Shown here: piece after piece, positions 15,134 to 24,840 of the stretch
How positions within the stretch are numbered: the first letter of the stretch is position 1
Layout: each line of letters starts with the position of its first letter
From: Epilithonimonas hungarica
GTDB taxonomy: Bacteria > Bacteroidota > Bacteroidia > Flavobacteriales > Weeksellaceae
Reading direction: 5' to 3'
Assembly: GCF_900102265.1 (NCBI RefSeq)
Contig: NZ_FNBH01000001.1
Span: 1-64,000, forward strand
DNA: 64,000 bases
The notes under the pieces: model-generated
What the model saw: the letters and a program-made list of their open reading frames with translations, nothing else
Databases searched by the model: none
Told to the model about the DNA's origin: nothing
Made by a program: the position numbers and the translations under genes

Positions 15134-15286
15134 TTAAAGAAAAAACATATCGCAAATGATTGAGTGTCATAACAGGTGTAACAGAATTAGTGATGAGAAA
15201 TAATCCTCGAAAACGCTATTCTTTTTCTCAAGACAATAGTTACATTATGTTAAAAAACTAATTGAAATCAACTGGCTAATTTTTCT

Positions 15287-15294
15287 TAAATTTG
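15287..15294 (+). promoter_or_regulatory. pgi promoter -7 element
   Basis: TAAATTTG fits TAnnTTTG; a TTG at 15262-15264 is a weak -33. Transcription would start near 15301, about 48 bases before pgi. Confidence 0.5.
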
Positions 15295-15348
15295 CAGGTC
15301 TTATTAGAGTTTCTAATAAGGTTTATTTAAATTTAAAAACCTTAAAGA

Positions 15349-16992
15349 ATGTTACCAAAAATAAATCCAATCCAAACTTCTGCATGGAAAGCTCTTGATC
15401 AGCAATTTGCCAATAACGATTTCGAATTGAGGACGTTGTTCCAATATAACCCGAATCGTTTCAAAGAGTTTTCATTAGAAACAGAAAACTATCTTTTCGA
15501 TTATTCTAAAAACTTAGTGGATGCTAAAACGCTGGAGTTATTGTTGCAATTGGCTGAAGAAACGCAGTTGAAAGAAGCAATCGGGAAAATGTTCTCGGGT
15601 GACAAGATCAACGAAACTGAAGGAAGGGCTGTTCTTCATACAGCCTTGAGAGATTTTTCTGATAAAGAGATTTTGGTCGATGGAGAAAACATCAAACCTG
15701 GAATCAAAAAGGTTTTGGAACATATGAAAGCCTTCTCAGAATCCGTCATTTCTGGTTCTCATAAAGGATTTACAGGAAAAGAGATCACGGATGTCGTAAA
15801 CATCGGCATTGGAGGTTCTGACCTTGGGCCAGTGATGGTTTGCTCGGCGCTTAAGCATTTCAAGACAAGACTGGATGTTCATTTCGTGTCCAATGTGGAT
15901 GGGAATCATATGGCAGAGGTTGTAAAAGACCTAGATCCGGAAACCACTTTATTCATCATTGCTTCTAAGACTTTTACCACTCAGGAAACCATGACCAATG
16001 CCAATTCTGCAAAAGAATGGTTCCTGAAATCGGGTGCTAAAAATGAAGATGTTGCAAAACATTTCGTAGCACTTTCTACCAATATCGATGCTGTAAAAAA
16101 TTTCGGAATTGCAGAAGATAATATCTTCGAATTCTGGGATTGGGTTGGCGGTCGTTATTCACTTTGGAGTGCCATTGGATTAAGCATCGTTTTGTCTGTG
16201 GGTTATGATAATTTTGAACAATTATTAAAAGGTGCGAACGATACAGATGTTCATTTCCAAACCAAAGATCTCAAAGAAAATGTCCCTGTTTTGATGGGTG
16301 TTCTAGGGGTTTGGTATCGAAATTTCTATGCAACAGGAACTTATGCGATTTTGCCTTATTCCCAGTATCTTGACCGTTTTTCAGCTTATTTGCAGCAAGG
16401 CGATATGGAAAGCAACGGAAAATCTGTAGATAGAAATGGCGAATTCGTGGAATATGAAACGGGACCCATCATCTGGGGCGAGCCAGGAACCAATGGTCAG
16501 CATGCTTTTTATCAACTCATTCATCAGGGAACGGAATTGATTCCCGCAGATTTCATCGCTTATGCAAAATCTCCGAATGAAGTGGGTGAACATCAGGATA
16601 TTCTTTTGGCCAACTATTTTGCACAGACAGAAGCCCTGGCTTTTGGGAAAACAGAAGATGAGGTTTTTGCTGAGTTGAGATCATCTGGCAAGTCAGAAGA
16701 GGAGGTCGAAAAATTGTTGAATTACAAAATATTCGCTGGAAATACACCAACCAACTCATTCCTATTCAAAGAATTGACACCTTTTACATTGGGTCAGCTG
16801 ATCGCATTGTATGAGCACAAGATCTTTGTTCAGGGTGTGATCTGGAATATCTTCAGTTTTGACCAGTTTGGCGTGGAACTGGGAAAAGTTTTGGCAGGAA
16901 AAATCCTTCCGGAACTGGAAGCAGAAGGTCAGGTAGAAACACATGACAGCTCTACGAACGGATTGATCAATTTTTATAAATCAAACCGGTAA
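15349..16992 (+). CDS. pgi: glucose-6-phosphate isomerase
   Basis: Interconverts glucose 6-phosphate and fructose 6-phosphate in the cytoplasm (glycolysis/gluconeogenesis). At 547 residues it is full length for the long PGI class. Visible motifs are GIGGSDLGP (sugar-phosphate binding), the signature [18 protein letters not shown], the catalytic region MESNGKSV, a [13 protein letters not shown] loop with the ring-opening His, and the C-terminal signature [15 protein letters not shown] with its catalytic Lys. It is followed at 71 bases by folD. Confidence 0.97.
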   Translation: MLPKINPIQTSAWKALDQQFANNDFELRTLFQYNPNRFKEFSLETENYLFDYSKNLVDAKTLELLLQLAEETQLKEAIGKMFSGDKINETEGRAVLHTALRDFSDKEILVDGENIKPGIKKVLEHMKAFSESVISGSHKGFTGKEITDVVNIGIGGSDLGPVMVCSALKHFKTRLDVHFVSNVDGNHMAEVVKDLDPETTLFIIASKTFTTQETMTNANSAKEWFLKSGAKNEDVAKHFVALSTNIDAVKNFGIAEDNIFEFWDWVGGRYSLWSAIGLSIVLSVGYDNFEQLLKGANDTDVHFQTKDLKENVPVLMGVLGVWYRNFYATGTYAILPYSQYLDRFSAYLQQGDMESNGKSVDRNGEFVEYETGPIIWGEPGTNGQHAFYQLIHQGTELIPADFIAYAKSPNEVGEHQDILLANYFAQTEALAFGKTEDEVFAELRSSGKSEEEVEKLLNYKIFAGNTPTNSFLFKELTPFTLGQLIALYEHKIFVQGVIWNIFSFDQFGVELGKVLAGKILPELEAEGQVETHDSSTNGLINFYKSNR

Positions 16993-17063
16993 AATATAAC
17001 TATCGTGTTGGGAAAGGAACACGGTATTTTCAAATAAATCTAAAAAGTAAAAAGAAAGAAAAA

Positions 17064-17948
17064 ATGGCACAAATTCTAGATGGACTCAAAGTCTCAAAAG
17101 AGGTAAAAGCTGAAATTAAAGAAGAGGTTCAAAAAATTCTTGCCAACAATAGAAGAGCGCCACATTTGGTTGCGATTTTGGTTGGGAACAATGGCGCAAG
17201 CAAAGCTTATGTAAATAGCAAAGTGAAAGATTGTGAGGAAGTTGGATTCAGTTCTTCGCTGGTCAAATTTCCAAGCACCGTTTCGGAATCGGAATTATTG
17301 GAGAAGATCGATGAGCTGAACAAGTCAAAAGCTGTGGATGGTTTTATAGTCCAGTTGCCTTTGCCTAAGCAGATCGATCAGGAAAAAATCATTATGGCCA
17401 TCGATCCGAGAAAAGATGTAGATGGTTTTCATCCAGAGAATTTTGGAAAAATGGCTTTGGAAATGGATACTTTTCTGCCGGCAACGCCATTTGGAATTTT
17501 GACACTATTAGAACGGTATAATATCGAGACAAAAGGTAAGAACTGTGTGATCATCGGGAGAAGCAGGATAGTTGGAAAGCCAATGAGCATCCTGATGGGA
17601 AGAAAAGATTTTCCGGGAAATTCTACGGTGACGCTGACGCACTCTTACACCCAACATATAGAGGAATATACAAAACAGGCAGACATTGTAATAACTGCTT
17701 TGGGAGATCCGAATTTCTTGAAAAAAGAGATGATCAAAGATGGAGCAGTTATTGTAGATGTAGGAATCACAAGAGTAGATGATGATTCTGAAAAAGGATA
17801 TCATCTTGCGGGCGATGTAGATTTTGAAAGCTGCGCAGAAAAAGCAAGTTGGATTACACCGGTTCCCGGAGGAGTTGGTCCAATGACGCGGGCAATGCTG
17901 ATGAAAAATACCATTATTGCCTATAAAACTTCGGTTTATAATGACTAA
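17064..17948 (+). CDS. folD: bifunctional methylenetetrahydrofolate dehydrogenase/cyclohydrolase
   Basis: Converts 5,10-methylene-THF to 10-formyl-THF through methenyl-THF with NADP+ in the cytoplasm. Tyr49 and Lys53 in KAYVNSK are the catalytic pair; VQLPLP and the C-terminal PGGVGPMTRAMLMKNT are family signatures. At 294 residues it is standard length. The stop overlaps the queE start by eight bases, so the two are probably translated together. Confidence 0.97.
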   Translation: MAQILDGLKVSKEVKAEIKEEVQKILANNRRAPHLVAILVGNNGASKAYVNSKVKDCEEVGFSSSLVKFPSTVSESELLEKIDELNKSKAVDGFIVQLPLPKQIDQEKIIMAIDPRKDVDGFHPENFGKMALEMDTFLPATPFGILTLLERYNIETKGKNCVIIGRSRIVGKPMSILMGRKDFPGNSTVTLTHSYTQHIEEYTKQADIVITALGDPNFLKKEMIKDGAVIVDVGITRVDDDSEKGYHLAGDVDFESCAEKASWITPVPGGVGPMTRAMLMKNTIIAYKTSVYND

Positions 17949-18573
17949 GGAAGAAGAAAATATTTTATTAAATGAAGGTAAAATGCTCCCCGTAATGGAG
18001 CATTTTTACACTATTCAAGGCGAGGGATACCACGCTGGGAAGGCGGCGTATTTCATTCGTCTAGGTGGATGTGACGTGGGCTGCCATTGGTGCGACGTAA
18101 AAGAAAGTTGGGACCCAAAGCTCCATCCTTTGATGAATACTGTTGAAATTGCAGAAACGGCAGCGAAATATTGTAAGACGATCGTTCTTACAGGAGGGGA
18201 GCCGTTGATGTGGAATCTCGAAATCTTAACTTCAAAACTGAAAGAATTGGGTTGTACGATCCATATTGAGACTTCCGGGGCTTATCCCATGAGCGGCCAT
18301 CTGGACTGGATCACGCTTTCTCCCAAGAAAACAGGTCTTCCTTTGGAGGAGATCTATTCCAAGGCAAGTGAACTTAAAATGATCATATTCAATAATAATG
18401 ATTTTAAATTTGCTCAGGAACAAGGTGAAAAAGTAAATGGCGACTGCGAGCTTTATCTTCAGAGCGAATGGAGCAAACGTGATGCGATGTATCCAAAGAT
18501 CACAGATTTTATATTAGAGAATCCAAAATGGAGGTCTTCTATACAAACACACAAGTATCTTAATATCCCTTAA
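17941..18573 (+). CDS. queE: 7-carboxy-7-deazaguanine synthase
   Basis: Radical SAM enzyme of queuosine/7-deazaguanine synthesis; turns 6-carboxytetrahydropterin into 7-carboxy-7-deazaguanine. The [4Fe-4S] ligands are Cys44, Cys48 and Cys51 in GGCDVGCHWC (CX3CX2C). TIQGEGYHAG at the N-terminus and LTGGEPLMW are typical. I chose the ATG at 17941, inside the folD stop region, because the earlier ATG at 17917 lies well inside folD and adds unconserved residues. Confidence 0.93.
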   Translation: MTKEEENILLNEGKMLPVMEHFYTIQGEGYHAGKAAYFIRLGGCDVGCHWCDVKESWDPKLHPLMNTVEIAETAAKYCKTIVLTGGEPLMWNLEILTSKLKELGCTIHIETSGAYPMSGHLDWITLSPKKTGLPLEEIYSKASELKMIIFNNNDFKFAQEQGEKVNGDCELYLQSEWSKRDAMYPKITDFILENPKWRSSIQTHKYLNIP

Positions 18574-18663
18574 TTTTTATCAATGAGCATATTTTTTTAG
18601 TTATTTTGATTCAAATATTGCTAGAAAATAGAAGCTTATGATAAAAAAAACTAATTTAGCTTT

Positions 18664-19416
18664 ATGTTAAAAAGATTATTTGAATCTATTGGAGAATATT
18701 TTTTGCTGCTGGGAAAGGCTATAAGCAAACCACAGAAAAGAAATGTCTATATGAAACTTCTCGTAAGGGAATTTTATGATCTGGGGGTTAACTCTTTTGG
18801 ATTGGTATTGTTTACCTCTTTTTTTGTAGGGGCGGTCGTAGCCATTCAAATGTTTAATAATTTTGATGCATCATCATTCCCTATCCCTAATAGTTTTGTC
18901 GGCTATGCTACAAAAACAGTTTTGATTCTGGAGTTTTCTCCCACCATCATCTCTGTTATCCTTGCAGGTAAAGTAGGTTCTTATATTGCATCTAGCATTG
19001 GTACAATGCGTGTTACAGAACAAATTGATGCATTAGATATTATGGGGGTCAACTCTCCAAATTTCTTGATCTTACCAAAAATAGTGGCCAGCGTAGTTTT
19101 CAATCCGATATTAATTGCCATAAGTATTGTTATAGGGATCTGGGGAGGTTATATAGCGGGTGTAGCGACAGGAAACTGGACAACAGCCGATTACATCACT
19201 GGAATCCAAATGTACATGCCCTCTTATTTTATTTGGTATGCTTTTTTGAAGACGGCGGTTTTTGCATTTCTAATTGCAACTATTCCTGCCTATTTTGGAT
19301 ATAATGTAAAAGGAGGATCTTTGGAGGTAGGTCGTGCCAGTACGCAGGCTGTAGTTTGGACAATGATCTCTGTGATCATAATGAATTTATTATTAACCCA
19401 AATGTTCCTAAGCTAA
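18664..19416 (+). CDS. mlaE: MlaE-family lipid ABC transporter permease
   Basis: A 250-residue inner-membrane permease with about five helices, of the family that moves phospholipids between inner and outer membranes (Mla). FVGAVVAIQMF near residue 56 and the GKVGSYIASSIGTMRVTEQI region with conserved Glu are characteristic. Its stop overlaps the ATP-binding gene (TAATG), forming one operon. No MCE-domain (MlaD) gene follows here. Confidence 0.9.
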   Translation: MLKRLFESIGEYFLLLGKAISKPQKRNVYMKLLVREFYDLGVNSFGLVLFTSFFVGAVVAIQMFNNFDASSFPIPNSFVGYATKTVLILEFSPTIISVILAGKVGSYIASSIGTMRVTEQIDALDIMGVNSPNFLILPKIVASVVFNPILIAISIVIGIWGGYIAGVATGNWTTADYITGIQMYMPSYFIWYAFLKTAVFAFLIATIPAYFGYNVKGGSLEVGRASTQAVVWTMISVIIMNLLLTQMFLS

Positions 19417-20249
19417 TGATAGAAGTTAAAGAATTGAGAAAAAGCTTTGAAGAGGTTGAAGTTCTGAAAGGTATCAATACATCATTTGATACAGGGAAGG
19501 TCAATCTGATCATTGGACAGAGTGGATCAGGGAAGACAGTTTTTTTAAAATCTCTTCTGAATGTCTATGAACCCTCAAGCGGAAGTATTTTGTTTGATGG
19601 ACGCGATATTATGAAGATGTCCCCGGAAGAAAAGCAGACTCTTCGCTCAGAGATCGGTACGGTTTTCCAGGGAAGTGCACTTTTCGATTCTATGACCGTA
19701 GAAGAGAATATCAGCTTTCCTTTGGATATGTTCACTAATCTTAGTTTTCGCGAGAAAAAAAGAAAAGTTCTGGAAGTGATCGGTAGAGTGAACCTTCAGA
19801 ATGCTAATAAAAAATATCCTTCTGAGATATCCGGAGGAATGCAGAAAAGGGTTGCTATTGCAAGAGCAATTGTAAATAATCCCAAATATCTCTTTTGTGA
19901 TGAGCCCAATTCGGGATTAGACCCATACACTTCGAATGTAATAGACGATCTTCTTCTGGAGATCACCAAAGAATATAATACGACAACGATCATCAATACA
20001 CACGATATGAACTCTGTGATGACAATTGGTGAAAAGATCCTTTATCTGAGACTGGGGATCAAAGAATGGGAAGGAGACAAAGACATATTGGCAACCGCAA
20101 AGAATAAACATCTGATAGATTTCGTTTATTCCTCAGAACTGTTTAAGCAGTTACGCGATTTTATGCTAGAAAATAATCAAACAAGTTTAATTAATGATAA
20201 ACCCGAAGACAATGAGATCGAAGATTCACGAATTCCAAAACAAAAATAA
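19416..20249 (+). CDS. mlaF: MlaF-type ABC transporter ATP-binding protein
   Basis: Cytoplasmic ATPase partner of MlaE. Walker A GQSGSGKT at residues 34-41, the signature SGGMQKRVAIARAI, Walker B LFCDEPNSGLDP and the switch His in NTHDMNS are all present. I start it at the ATG 19416 that overlaps the mlaE stop; an upstream in-frame ATG (19356) would add 20 residues lying within mlaE. The C-terminal 50 residues beyond the ABC core are polar. Confidence 0.92.
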   Translation: MIEVKELRKSFEEVEVLKGINTSFDTGKVNLIIGQSGSGKTVFLKSLLNVYEPSSGSILFDGRDIMKMSPEEKQTLRSEIGTVFQGSALFDSMTVEENISFPLDMFTNLSFREKKRKVLEVIGRVNLQNANKKYPSEISGGMQKRVAIARAIVNNPKYLFCDEPNSGLDPYTSNVIDDLLLEITKEYNTTTIINTHDMNSVMTIGEKILYLRLGIKEWEGDKDILATAKNKHLIDFVYSSELFKQLRDFMLENNQTSLINDKPEDNEIEDSRIPKQK

Positions 20250-20256
20250 AATTAAA

Positions 20257-20880
20257 ATGAGTAAAAAACTAATTAGTACACTAGCCGTATTTTTAGGAAT
20301 AATGGCTTATTCGCAAATTACAGTAGGACTGAGGGCCAATGCGCTTTTCAATACTTCCTCAGCAAGCTGGGATAATTTTAAAGGAACTGTAAACGGCGAG
20401 AAGGAAAACACCGGTTTCAATGCGGGTCTTGCTTTTAAAATTGGGTCACCTGTTGGCGGTTGGTTTGTAATGCCAGAAATTTATTACACTTCTATTAAAA
20501 ATGAAGCAACTGCTAATGTTAATGGAGCCTCTGTAAACATCGAAGCCAAAAGTAACAGAATTGATGTTCCTGTAATGGTAGGACATAATTTCCTATTGGG
20601 GAAACTCGCTGCATTTGCAGGTCCTGTTGCATCTTATAACCTTACAACGGATAATACCTTCCAAGATTTTAAGGAAAATGCAACCAAAGAATTTACAGTA
20701 GGTTACCAGTTTGGAGCGCAGGCTACTTTATCTAAATTTGTAGTTAATGCAAGATTTGAAGGTGCGTTTTCTAAAGATTCGAGAAAATTCATCAGCACTG
20801 TAGCTGGAGATAATACTGAAATCAGATACGATAACAGACCAAGTATGTTCATCCTAGGTATTGGTTATAATTTTAACTAA
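20257..20880 (+). CDS. PorT-like outer-membrane beta-barrel protein
   Basis: A 207-residue protein with a signal peptide (MSKKLISTLAVFLGIMAYSQ) and alternating strands ending in LGIGYNFN, the pattern of the outer membrane beta-barrel (OMP_b-brl) family. It follows mlaF by seven bases and shares the operon's terminator, so a link to envelope lipid transport is possible. The start is the ATG at 20257; an in-frame ATG at 20194 would lie within mlaF. Confidence 0.8.
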   Translation: MSKKLISTLAVFLGIMAYSQITVGLRANALFNTSSASWDNFKGTVNGEKENTGFNAGLAFKIGSPVGGWFVMPEIYYTSIKNEATANVNGASVNIEAKSNRIDVPVMVGHNFLLGKLAAFAGPVASYNLTTDNTFQDFKENATKEFTVGYQFGAQATLSKFVVNARFEGAFSKDSRKFISTVAGDNTEIRYDNRPSMFILGIGYNFN

Positions 20881-20901
20881 TTCTGCTTTGACCCATAAAA
20901 T

Positions 20902-20934
20902 AAGAAGGCTGGAAATTAACTTTCCAGCCTTCTT
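20902..20934 (+). terminator. terminator of the mlaEF operon
   Basis: Perfect 14-base arms AAGAAGGCTGGAAA (20902-20915) and TTTCCAGCCTTCTT (20921-20934) around TTAAC. The trailing T-tract is short. Confidence 0.75.
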
Positions 20935-21068
20935 CATATATAGACCTTAAAAATTTACAAAGTCAATTCTTGTGAGAGATTGATTTTGTTATACAAATGT
21001 ATAAGCTATACTTCAATTTTCTTTTAACATAATAAATAAAAAACAGAACAATATTAATATGTTTTGCT

Positions 21069-21076
21069 TATTTTTG
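21069..21076 (+). promoter_or_regulatory. promoter -7 element of the AraC regulator
   Basis: TATTTTTG fits TAnnTTTG and lies 22 bases before the ATG at 21099. The -33 is not clear. Confidence 0.4.
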
Positions 21077-21098
21077 CTTAAAATTAATATTAACTGGA

Positions 21099-21944
21099 AT
21101 GAAAGTCATTCTTGAACATATTTCGCCAGACGAAAATAGCTCTTTCCGAGTATTACACATCAAGGATATTCCCATCTCAGAACTTAACTGGCAATACCAT
21201 TATCATCCTGAAATTGAGATTGTTTGTGTGTTGAAGGGCAAAGGGACAAGACACGTAGGTTACCATAAAAGCCATTTCGAAGATGGGGCTTTAGCATTGA
21301 TCGGTTCCAATATTCCCCACTCTGGATTAGGCCTTAATGCGACCGATCCTCATGAAGAGATCGTGATTCAGTTTCGGGAAGAGATTTTATCATTGCCAGA
21401 AGGTGAACCTGATAGTAGCTTGATAAAAAAGCTCTTGGAAATGTCAAGATATGGAGTTCTGTTTTCTTCTGATGTTAAAAAGAAGATCATTCCGAAACTG
21501 GAATTGATTACCCAAGCAGGTGGTTATACAAGATATCTTTTGTTACTTGATCTTCTTTTTGAGTTGTCAAAAACAGAAGATTTTGAATTAATGAATACTG
21601 AAATAATGCCATATACCATTGTTTCAAGAAACAGAACAAGATTGGAAGCTGTTTTCACCTATGTGGAAAATGGGTATCAGAATGAAGTGGATATACAACA
21701 AGCGGCGGAACTTGCCAACCTTACTAAACCCGCTTTCTGCAATTTTTTCAAAAAGGCAACATCACTAACTTTTGTTGAGTTTGTCAACAGATATAGAATC
21801 GACAAAGCTTGCATATTGTTGTCGCAAGAAAAAAGCATAGCAGAAAGCTGCTATGCTACAGGTTTTAATAATATTACTTATTTCAATAAGATATTTAAGA
21901 AATATACCAAGACTACACCCGGTCAGTTCATAAGAAGTCTTTAA
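21099..21944 (+). CDS. AraC family transcriptional regulator with N-terminal cupin
   Basis: A 281-residue regulator. The first 100 residues form a cupin sensing domain (WQYHYHPEIEIVCVLKGKGT, IPHSG). The last 95 residues are an AraC DNA-binding domain with two helix-turn-helices (VDIQQAAELANLTKPAFCNF, then SIAESCYATGFNNITYFNKI and FKKYTKTTPGQF). It probably senses a small sugar-like ligand, which cannot be named. It stands alone, and its stop codon directly abuts that of the converging gene. Confidence 0.9.
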   Translation: MKVILEHISPDENSSFRVLHIKDIPISELNWQYHYHPEIEIVCVLKGKGTRHVGYHKSHFEDGALALIGSNIPHSGLGLNATDPHEEIVIQFREEILSLPEGEPDSSLIKKLLEMSRYGVLFSSDVKKKIIPKLELITQAGGYTRYLLLLDLLFELSKTEDFELMNTEIMPYTIVSRNRTRLEAVFTYVENGYQNEVDIQQAAELANLTKPAFCNFFKKATSLTFVEFVNRYRIDKACILLSQEKSIAESCYATGFNNITYFNKIFKKYTKTTPGQFIRSL

Positions 21945-22220
21945 CTATATATTTCCACTGTTTAGATTATTATCTAACTGTTGTTTTTCCAATTCAGCTT
22001 TTTCTTTTTGTAAAAGTTTGAATTCTTGTCGAATCTTGGCTTCCTTTACGGCATTTCCTTTACTGACATAGCCTACAAGGCCTCCAATAATCAATCCGAT
22101 CCCTATTCCGGAAAGGGCGCCATAAACGACTCTTAGGTCAATGGCCATATCATTCAGATAAAAGAGCAATGCTCCAAGCCCTAATAATACCAGCCCAATT
22201 ACAACTAAACTTTTCATCAT
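21945..22220 (-). CDS. small two-helix membrane protein
   Basis: A 91-residue protein with two Gly-rich membrane helices (about residues 3-21 and 31-52, GALSGIGIGLIIGGLVGYV) and a charged coiled-coil tail rich in Lys, Glu and Gln. No family recognised. It lies 35 bases beyond the M48 protease gene on the same strand and may be cotranscribed. Confidence 0.65.
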   Translation of the reverse strand: MMKSLVVIGLVLLGLGALLFYLNDMAIDLRVVYGALSGIGIGLIIGGLVGYVSKGNAVKEAKIRQEFKLLQKEKAELEKQQLDNNLNSGNI

Positions 22221-22255
22221 TTTAAATTTTTGTTAGTTTAAAATTAAGCAAAAAT

Positions 22256-23062
22256 TTATAGCTTTCCGCCGGCTTTCTTATAATATTCGAGAGCTTTTGG
22301 CATTTCTGCATTCAGGTCGGCGATTCTGTTCTCTGGATTTGGGTGGGTAGATAAGAATTCCGGAGTTTTGCTGCCTGATGATGAAGCTTGCATTCTTTGC
22401 CAGAAAGATGTTGAACTTCTAGGGTCATAACCTGCTATCGACATCAATATTAATCCCATCTTATCAGCTTCAGACTCTTGTTTTCTTCCATAGGCCAAAA
22501 GTCCGACTTGCGCACCTACAGGATAAACTTTTTCAAAAACACCAGCCCATTGGCTGTTGGACATCGATCCACTAAGGATACTTCCTCCATATTGGGCAAT
22601 CATGGCCTGAGAGATTCTTTCATTTCCGTGTCCTGCCAAAGCGTGTGACACCTCATGACCCATTACTACAGCGACACCGTTATCATCTTTACAAACAGGC
22701 ATTATTCCCGTATAGAAAGCCACCTTTCCGCCAGGCATACACCAGGCATTCAGTTGCGCATCTTGAATCAGATTGAACTCCCAACTGTAATTTGCAAGAT
22801 CAGCTTCTCTACCGATACTTTTATAATAGGTATAGGCCGCATTTTTAATCCTCGCACCCACATTTTTCACTCTATTGGCATCTGCTGTTCCGGTAATGAC
22901 CTTAGAACTAGATAAGGTGGTTTTGTATTCTGATGCGGCAGCTGTTGCTATCTCAGAATTATTTGCGATCTGGATAGAAGATCTGCCCGTGATCGGATTG
23001 GTAACACAAGCAGTGAGACCCAATACAAACAAAGCATAAAAAGAAATTTTTAAAATTTTCAT
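22256..23062 (-). CDS. M48 family zinc metalloprotease lipoprotein
   Basis: Lipobox LTAC with Cys19 marks an envelope lipoprotein. The zinc site is HEVSH at 136-140 with a later ESEADKMGL giving the third ligand. Length (268) and the TNPITGRSS start match the LoiP/BepA-like group that degrades misfolded outer-membrane proteins. Substrates here are unknown. Confidence 0.9.
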   Translation of the reverse strand: MKILKISFYALFVLGLTACVTNPITGRSSIQIANNSEIATAAASEYKTTLSSSKVITGTADANRVKNVGARIKNAAYTYYKSIGREADLANYSWEFNLIQDAQLNAWCMPGGKVAFYTGIMPVCKDDNGVAVVMGHEVSHALAGHGNERISQAMIAQYGGSILSGSMSNSQWAGVFEKVYPVGAQVGLLAYGRKQESEADKMGLILMSIAGYDPRSSTSFWQRMQASSSGSKTPEFLSTHPNPENRIADLNAEMPKALEYYKKAGGKL

Positions 23063-23108
23063 CGTTTTTTTTTAATATGAATGTGTTTTACAAGTTTTAT
23101 TCCAAAAG

Positions 23109-24164
23109 TTATTCTTTATTGAGGAAAGCGTCCCAGCCTTGTGCAGTCAATGGGATCAATTGATTAGAACCTCTTGCGACAAGGAAATTACCTTGCCCAT
23201 CTTCTGTTGCATGGCCAATAATTGTAAAATCCGGATGATTCCTGATCTTATCGAAGTCCTCAGGAGAGATTGTGAACAACAACTCATAATCTTCGCCTCC
23301 GTTAAGTGCTGCCATTGCAGGGTTAAGGTTCAATTCATCGGCCGTATGGATCGTGGTCTCATCCATTGGCAATTTCTCTTCATAGACATTGAAACTGACT
23401 TTCGATCGATCGGAAAGATGTAAAACTTCCGAAGCCAATCCATCAGAAATATCGATCATAGAAGTTGGTAAGATATCCAGTTCTTCTAATTTTTTCTTGA
23501 TGTCGGTTCTTGCCTCAGGTTTTAATTGTCTTTCGAGGATATAATCATAGCCTTCCATTTCAGGCTGCATATTCGGATTTGCCAAATATACAGAATGTTC
23601 TCTCTCCAAGATCTGAAGACCAAGATAAGCACCTCCAAGGTCTCCGGTCACAACAAGAAGATCGTTTGGTTTTGCGCCACTTCTTTTAACAATTTTTTCT
23701 TCATTTTCAAGTCCGATAGCTGTAACGCTTATCACTAGTCCGGCATTTGAACTCGTTGTATCTCCGCCAATTAAGTCAACTTTGTATCTGTTGCAAGCCA
23801 ATGCAATTCCTTCATAGATCTCTTCCAAAGCTTCCACAGGAAAACGATTGGAAACAGCAACAGAAACTAAAATCTGAGTCGGAGTAGCATTCATCGCAGC
23901 AATATCGCTGAGGTTGACAACAACTGCTTTGTAACCCAAATGTTTTAACGGAACATAACCCAAATTGAAATGGACACCTTCTGCCAGCATATCCGTTGAT
24001 ACTACAATTTTTTGATTTTCAGGATCAATAATGGCCGCATCGTCTCCGATTGAAAGTTTTGTAGAGCTCTGAACGATTGGGAAGTTCTCTGTCAAATGTT
24101 TTATCAATCCAAATTCTCCAAGCTTGGAAATGGGCGTTAATTGTTGTGATTTATCTTCGAGCAT
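23109..24164 (-). CDS. thiL: thiamine-monophosphate kinase
   Basis: Phosphorylates thiamine monophosphate to thiamine diphosphate with ATP, the last step of cofactor synthesis. SIGDDAAI near residue 40 binds metal/ATP, STDMLAEGVHF follows, and IDISDGLASE and GGEDYELLFT are family motifs. 351 residues is typical. It lies 46 bases upstream of the M48 lipoprotein gene on the same strand. Confidence 0.94.
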   Translation of the reverse strand: MLEDKSQQLTPISKLGEFGLIKHLTENFPIVQSSTKLSIGDDAAIIDPENQKIVVSTDMLAEGVHFNLGYVPLKHLGYKAVVVNLSDIAAMNATPTQILVSVAVSNRFPVEALEEIYEGIALACNRYKVDLIGGDTTSSNAGLVISVTAIGLENEEKIVKRSGAKPNDLLVVTGDLGGAYLGLQILEREHSVYLANPNMQPEMEGYDYILERQLKPEARTDIKKKLEELDILPTSMIDISDGLASEVLHLSDRSKVSFNVYEEKLPMDETTIHTADELNLNPAMAALNGGEDYELLFTISPEDFDKIRNHPDFTIIGHATEDGQGNFLVARGSNQLIPLTAQGWDAFLNKE

Positions 24165-24225
24165 AATTAGTTAATGATGAATTATAGGTGGTTAATGATA
24201 AACTAAATATCATTGATTTGAAAAT

Positions 24226-24729
24226 TTATTTAAAATTCTCTAAAAGAGATGTATCAATATTTTCTGGACGGAAAGGCAATGTCTTCAAGAATTCTCTGGA
24301 GATGGTCTGCACATTTTCAGATTTGAACTCATTCATGACCAAAATAATGTCTTCGGGCGGCGTTGTTGTTTTTCTCAGCATCATATCGATCCAAACGCCA
24401 GTTGCTTCGGCTGTTGCACAGTGTGTTCCGTCTGGCAAATAAAACTTGTGAACGAATTGATAGATCATCCCGTCCTCTGACATCGCTGCGACCTCCAACC
24501 CTACAAAAACCGTCTGATCGGCATAGATCTCTTTGAAGAACGAATACCTCTCGTGCAACATTACAGGACCAACGCCCCAACGATTAAGCTGCGTCAAGCC
24601 GATTTTATTTTTATTAAGGAAAGCCATTCTCGTTTGCGAGCAATAGTCAACATAAGTAGAGTTTCCAAGATGACGGTTGGCATCTATATCGCTCCATCTT
24701 ACTTCGAATTTATGGTAATAAACAGACAT
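24226..24729 (-). CDS. acyl-CoA thioesterase (hotdog fold, FadM/YbgC-like)
   Basis: A 167-residue single hotdog domain. VRWSDIDANRHLGNSTYVDY near the N-terminus carries the catalytic Asp of this group, followed by the long helix and EVAAMSEDGM strand. It probably hydrolyses acyl-CoA thioesters in the cytoplasm; chain length unknown. It lies upstream of thiL on the same strand with a 61-base gap. Confidence 0.88.
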   Translation of the reverse strand: MSVYYHKFEVRWSDIDANRHLGNSTYVDYCSQTRMAFLNKNKIGLTQLNRWGVGPVMLHERYSFFKEIYADQTVFVGLEVAAMSEDGMIYQFVHKFYLPDGTHCATAEATGVWIDMMLRKTTTPPEDIILVMNEFKSENVQTISREFLKTLPFRPENIDTSLLENFK

Positions 24730-24840
24730 TCTTTTCGATTTTAATATTCTTCAAAAATAACCATTTGAGGTGGATATTAAAAATGTAATTTTGTGCATCG
24801 AATACAAAACGACATATTGGTTTTATAGAAATTGTAATTA

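Noticed and set aside
17917-17940. Longer N-terminus for queE
   Set aside because: It lies inside folD and adds residues not in keeping with the family start; ATG 17941 is coupled to the folD stop.
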